From positions 1,989 through 10,409 of the forward strand of contig JAHFAP010000103.1 of the NCBI GenBank assembly GCA_023250495.1: a DNA stretch of 8,421 nucleotides, read 5' to 3'. The translations under genes were made by a program, and so were the position numbers. Positions within the stretch are counted from its first letter, which is position 1; every line of letters begins with the position of its first letter. Shown here piece by piece: positions 5,457-8,421 of the stretch. A model generated the notes under the pieces. The model worked only from the letters and a program-made list of their open reading frames with translations. It searched no databases and was not told the origin of the DNA. Source of the DNA: Deltaproteobacteria bacterium. Lineage in GTDB: Bacteria; Desulfobacterota; Binatia; UBA9968.

Positions 5457-5515
5457 GCTGTCAGCTATCAGCAGTCAGCTTTCAGCTTTTCTCTTTGGTG
5501 CTGATCGCTAATAGC
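5457..5515 (+). repeat. Heptad inverted repeat E (GCNNTCA family) in the divergent intergenic region
   Basis: The plus strand carries GCTGTCA, GCTATCA, GCAGTCA, GCTTTCA and a closing GC (5457-5486). A 13-base T-rich spacer (5487-5499) follows, then the opposite-sense arm GCTGATCGCTAATAGC (5500-5515). Layout and words match element A at 1-56, including exact shared 11-mers CAGCTATCAGC and CAGCAGTCAGC and the ten-base arm start GCTGATCGCT. It ends six bases before the HAD start codon, so it would form part of that gene's leader if transcription starts upstream. Confidence 0.8.
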
Positions 5516-5520
5516 CACAC

Positions 5521-6228
5521 ATGTCATTCAAAACGATCTTCTTCGACGCCGCAGGGACGCTCATGAAAACCGTCAGGCCGGTCGGGGAGAGCTACGCGCT
5601 GTTGGCTAAGAGACACGGGATGGATGTTTCCCCCACTGCAATCGCCGGGCGCTTCCGCGCCTGCTTCTCCTCGGCGACTCCGCTTGCTTTTCCCAACGCT
5701 CAGCCCAAGGACCTCCAAACGTTGGAGCGCGCTTGGTGGAAAGAGCTCGTGCGCAGGGTTTTTGAGCCTTACGGAAGGTTTGCCCGCTTTGACGACTATT
5801 TCGCGGAGCTGTTCGCCTATTTCAGCAGGGCGGAGTCCTGGTGTCTCTATCCTGAAACTTTAGAGACGCTCGCCGCCTTGAGGAAGCGGGGCTTGACGCT
5901 CGCCGTAATCTCGAACTTCGATTCGCGGCTTTTTAACATCTTGAAGGGGCTCGGAGTCGCCTCGCGCTTTGACTCGGTCGTCATATCGAGCCACACCGGA
6001 TATGCCAAGCCAGCGCCGGAAATATTTCACCGAGCTCTCGCCTTTTGCCGGGCCGAAGCAGAGGAAGCTATCCATGTTGGGGACAGCCCGGACAAGGACG
6101 CCGCAGGCGCCACGAACGCGGGACTGACCGGCGTGCTGCTCGATCGCAACGCCAGGGTCAAGTCGGACTCTTTCCCGCGGGTTCAGAACCTCGCCGGGCT
6201 CTTGCCATTAATCGACAACGGGAGGTGA
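5521..6228 (+). CDS. HAD-family hydrolase, HDHD3/DREG-2-like (HAD-IA)
   Basis: This 235-residue protein has a complete HAD core. Motif I is FFDAAGTL with nucleophile D9. Motif II is VISNFDSRL with S131. Motif III is K163 in YAKPAPEIF. Motif IV is HVGDSPDKD with D188 and D193. Residue 11, where phosphatases of the superfamily have the acid/base Asp, is alanine. That and the middle-region WW (72-73) followed by VISNFDxRLxxILxGLGV resemble eukaryotic HDHD3, which also lacks the second Asp. The substrate is unknown; a dehalogenase or slow phosphatase is possible. No clear ribosome site precedes the ATG, and heptad element E abuts it. Its stop is one base from the ATG of the next gene, so the two are one operon. 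Confidence 0.88.
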   Translation: MSFKTIFFDAAGTLMKTVRPVGESYALLAKRHGMDVSPTAIAGRFRACFSSATPLAFPNAQPKDLQTLERAWWKELVRRVFEPYGRFARFDDYFAELFAYFSRAESWCLYPETLETLAALRKRGLTLAVISNFDSRLFNILKGLGVASRFDSVVISSHTGYAKPAPEIFHRALAFCRAEAEEAIHVGDSPDKDAAGATNAGLTGVLLDRNARVKSDSFPRVQNLAGLLPLIDNGR

Positions 6229-6229
6229 A

Positions 6230-7213
6230 ATGGCCAGCTCAAAACCGCGCATCACACTCGGAATCCCCTACCACCCGCGCACGCGCGCCATCATCGACGG
6301 GAAAATAACCGTCGAGGGCTACGATCTCGACATCACCCACGATTTTGCCTCGCCTGGAGAGCGGCATCACCGCTTCGCCCAGGGCGAATTCGACATCGGC
6401 GAATTTTCCGCCGCGACCTTCTTAAGGACGCGGGAAAAGGGCCGGTCCTTTCTTGCGCTGCCGATTTTCTTCGAGCGCGGCCCGCGCCAGCGAAATATCT
6501 TCTGCTGCGAAGGCAAACTGAGCCACCCCAGAGACCTCAGAGGAAAGAAGATCGGCTGCTTCCGCTATGGCGCCACTGCGGTGGTCTGGGAGCGCGGCTT
6601 CCTGCTCGATGAATACGGCCTCAAGACCACTGAGATGGATTGGTACGTCTCCGGCCACGAGCTCTTTATCGGCCAGGATCTTCCGGTCAAGGTAGAAAGA
6701 CTGGAGCCCCCGACGCCTTTCGGCCAGGAGAAATCCGTGCTCGCGAAGCTGGTCAGCGAAGGCGCGCTCCACGCCGCCTTGGTCGCGGGGGATATGGGTT
6801 ATCTTGGCATATTCGGCGGCGGTACCCTGCCGAAAATCATGAGTGAGTTCAGTGGAATCAAGCCGTTATTTCAAGATACAGATGAGATTATCCGCTGGCT
6901 CAAAAAGACGCGACTCTATCCGATCATCCATCTCATCGCCCTGAAAGAGGAGATCGCGGAAAGATATCCCGATTTCCCGCCGAAGCTTGTCGAGGCCTTC
7001 CGCGAGGCGAAACGGCTTTCGCCGAAGTACATGAGCCGGGCGGAGATCGAAGGCTACGAAAAGGAAAAGGCGGTTCTGGGAGAAGACCCTTACGCCTGTG
7101 TGCTGGGTGAAATCGAGAAGAGAACGATGCGGGCCTTGAACCGCTATCAAATCGAGCAGGGCTTAATGAAGCGTGAATTGCCCCTCGAGAGCTGCTTCAC
7201 CAAATTCCTCTAA
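6230..7213 (+). CDS. 4,5-dihydroxyphthalate decarboxylase-like protein (type 2 periplasmic-binding fold)
   Basis: The 327-residue protein resembles Pht5/OphC-type 4,5-dihydroxyphthalate decarboxylases, which make protocatechuate in phthalate degradation and share the fold of ABC-transporter solute-binding proteins. Family-like segments are RTRAIIDGKITVEGYDL (17-33), GEFDIGEFSAATFL (52-65), LALPIFF (75-81), DLRGKKIG (102-109) and GATAVVWERGFLLDEYGL (114-131). There is no signal peptide or lipobox, so it should stay in the cytoplasm, favouring an enzyme over a transport receptor. Very many uncultured bacteria carry such paralogues with no phthalate pathway, so the specific substrate is uncertain. 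GGGAGGTGA, lying within the last codons of the HAD gene, gives a strong ribosome site just before the ATG. The 3' end overlaps the convergent membrane-protein gene by 17 bases. Confidence 0.85.
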   Translation: MASSKPRITLGIPYHPRTRAIIDGKITVEGYDLDITHDFASPGERHHRFAQGEFDIGEFSAATFLRTREKGRSFLALPIFFERGPRQRNIFCCEGKLSHPRDLRGKKIGCFRYGATAVVWERGFLLDEYGLKTTEMDWYVSGHELFIGQDLPVKVERLEPPTPFGQEKSVLAKLVSEGALHAALVAGDMGYLGIFGGGTLPKIMSEFSGIKPLFQDTDEIIRWLKKTRLYPIIHLIALKEEIAERYPDFPPKLVEAFREAKRLSPKYMSRAEIEGYEKEKAVLGEDPYACVLGEIEKRTMRALNRYQIEQGLMKRELPLESCFTKFL

Positions 7214-7943
7214 ACAACCTCCAGGGCGTGCGCGACATGTATTGCCCGTAATCATTCCCCCGCGCGCGCACAAGCTGCGCTTCCTCGACCGGGATGAAGG
7301 CGACGAAGGTTCCCGATAGGAGCGCGACCCAGAACAACTGGCTCATGTTCGGATAGATCAGAAGAGATGCAAGCGACGCCAGGATGAAAACGCGGTACTG
7401 AGGATGGCGCACGCTTGCATAAGGCCCTTCAGTAAACAACGGAGTCTCAGGCCCATGCGAATAGGCGCTGACCGATCCCGGCACGCCGAGCAGGCCGTCG
7501 ATCATTTCGACGGTCGCCCCTTGGAAGAACAGGAAGAAAGCCCACAGGAAGAAAACAGCCCCGGCGAAACGAATCCAATCGACGGGATTCAACGCCAGAC
7601 CCGGCAGAGGCTCATGCAGCGCGAGCACCGCCAACCACAGGAGAACCGAGATCGTGATGTAGACCCGCCGCTCCAAAGGCGATCCCACAGGATCGCCCCA
7701 CAACCCCTGCTTGAACCAGGACCGCGTCATGACTAGGTGTGGCGTGATGAAGATCGCGTAGAGTACCAGATTATAGCCGAAGTTCGCCGCCGACGCGGCG
7801 ACATGATACCGGAACCCGAAGATCAGAGATCCAAAGATCGTGAACAAACCGAAATAGGCGAAGATGCGATAGGCAGATTTGAGGGGAGAATTCTCCTCTC
7901 CCGCCGGTGTTGCTGATTGGGACGTCGCTTCGTCGGCAGCCAT
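7197..7943 (-). CDS. MddA/NnrU-like integral membrane methyltransferase (ICMT superfamily)
   Basis: This 248-residue membrane protein has about six hydrophobic helices (approximately 29-45, 54-72, 95-110, 126-142, 184-198, 202-219) after a polar 20-residue N-terminus. Residues 68-100 (TPHLVMTRSWFKQGL and then SPLERRVYITIS) match the region conserved in NnrU and in MddA, which S-methylates methanethiol to dimethyl sulfide. The C-terminal half has the isoprenylcysteine methyltransferase-like signature GPYASVRHPQYR (173-184, H180) and E220-E221, expected to bind S-adenosylmethionine. MddA activity itself is inference; phospholipid or isoprenoid methylation is possible. The ATG has AGAGGAGG (7951-7958) seven bases upstream. 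The preceding alpha/beta hydrolase gene ends 17 bases away, so they are likely co-transcribed. The last 17 bases overlap the convergent gene. Confidence 0.82.
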   Translation of the reverse strand: MAADEATSQSATPAGEENSPLKSAYRIFAYFGLFTIFGSLIFGFRYHVAASAANFGYNLVLYAIFITPHLVMTRSWFKQGLWGDPVGSPLERRVYITISVLLWLAVLALHEPLPGLALNPVDWIRFAGAVFFLWAFFLFFQGATVEMIDGLLGVPGSVSAYSHGPETPLFTEGPYASVRHPQYRVFILASLASLLIYPNMSQLFWVALLSGTFVAFIPVEEAQLVRARGNDYGQYMSRTPWRLFRGIW

Positions 7944-7960
7944 AATTTATCCTCCTCTCG

Positions 7961-8421
7961 CTATGCCGCACTATGCTTCATGACCCAAGAGAAAATCAAG
8001 TCATTCGTCTCCCCAGGAGCTTGCCAGAAGAAGCCGTGAGACTGACCTTTGAGGATCTTGAGTTCCGCGCCGGGAATCCGTTTTGCCAGGACCTCGGCCT
8101 GCGCGAGATGGTTGCTTCGTCCGGCGTCCCCATCTCCAATAACCACGAGAGTCGGGACTCTGACATCCCCCAGGCGATGCGTCCCTTCCCAGTTGTGGCG
8201 CGCGATAATGATATGGACAAACTCCGACAGCTTCGAGTGAGTGGCCCAGGCCAACTTGTAGAACTCCTCTACGCGTTCAGGATGGCGGTCGCGAAAATCC
8301 TTCGTGAAAAAGGTGTCCGAGCCGCAGATCTCGTGGCGTATCGCTTTCTCAAAACCCATCTCCACCAACTCCACAACGGTGCGGTGTGGCAAGCCGGGGA
8401 TGCAGTCCGGTCCCGACCGCG
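7961..8421 (-). CDS. Alpha/beta hydrolase, C-terminal part (runs off the right edge)
   Basis: The reading frame stays open to the window edge, so the N-terminus with the oxyanion hole and probably the nucleophile elbow lies outside. A TTG at 8392 is in frame but is not needed as a start. About 152 residues are visible. They include part of the cap region (FFTKDFRDRHPERVEEFYKL), the strand VRVPTLVVIGDGDAG that supplies the catalytic acid, and GQSHGFFWQAP with the catalytic His, followed by a terminal helix. This arrangement is typical of small carboxylesterase, C-C hydrolase and 3-oxoadipate enol-lactonase-like enzymes. The substrate cannot be told from this part. The gene is followed after 17 bases by the MddA/NnrU-like membrane protein. 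Confidence 0.85.
   Translation of the reverse strand, partial: RSGPDCIPGLPHRTVVELVEMGFEKAIRHEICGSDTFFTKDFRDRHPERVEEFYKLAWATHSKLSEFVHIIIARHNWEGTHRLGDVRVPTLVVIGDGDAGRSNHLAQAEVLAKRIPGAELKILKGQSHGFFWQAPGETNDLIFSWVMKHSAA

Noticed and set aside
6230..7213. ABC-transporter substrate-binding protein
   Set aside because: The fold is related, but there is no signal peptide or lipobox and no permease or ATPase nearby; the motifs fit the dihydroxyphthalate decarboxylase-like group better.

Overview
The window is about 8.4 kb of gene-dense, moderately GC-rich bacterial DNA that looks chromosomal. I see no tRNA, rRNA, transposase, phage gene or CRISPR array, and no gap over 300 bases lacks a gene. The gene mix (a 4,5-dihydroxyphthalate decarboxylase-like protein, an MpaB/DUF2236 protein, an MddA/NnrU-like membrane methyltransferase, tandem Rieske proteins) with frequent GTG/TTG starts suits an uncultured soil or subsurface lineage such as Methylomirabilota/Rokubacteria, Binatota, Tectomicrobia or a deltaproteobacterial relative. 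That placement is a low-confidence guess, because no marker gene is present.

Layout. From 5416 down to 61, eight genes all read leftward: a nicotinamidase-like hydrolase, an MpaB-family oxygenase-like protein, a CysQ-type phosphatase, a small zinc-ribbon protein of unknown function, a membrane-anchored Rieske protein, a soluble Rieske paralogue, a HIT protein and a catabolic-type glutamate dehydrogenase. A divergent intergenic region (5417-5520) separates them from a rightward pair, 5521-7213: an HDHD3-like HAD hydrolase whose stop almost touches the start of the 4,5-dihydroxyphthalate decarboxylase-like gene. That gene ends in a 17-bp convergent overlap with a leftward pair: an alpha/beta hydrolase running off the right edge, followed by an MddA/NnrU-like integral membrane methyltransferase.

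Functions. The leftward run mixes NAD salvage (nicotinamidase), nucleotide phosphate turnover (CysQ, HIT), electron-transfer proteins (two Rieske) and nitrogen/carbon metabolism (GDH). It is better read as housekeeping neighbours than as one pathway. The Rieske pair and zinc-ribbon protein form the least explained part.

The most striking signal is not a gene. Five intergenic gaps (1-56, 1359-1420, 1794-1828, 2703-2746, 5457-5515) are filled by short words repeated with an exact 7-bp period. The words differ between gaps (GCNNTCA, ATTTTNG, GARGATN), but the architecture recurs: about four heptads, then in four of the five an inverted arm, giving hairpins. They resemble in concept the heptanucleotide STRR repeats of filamentous cyanobacteria, but the genes here do not look cyanobacterial.
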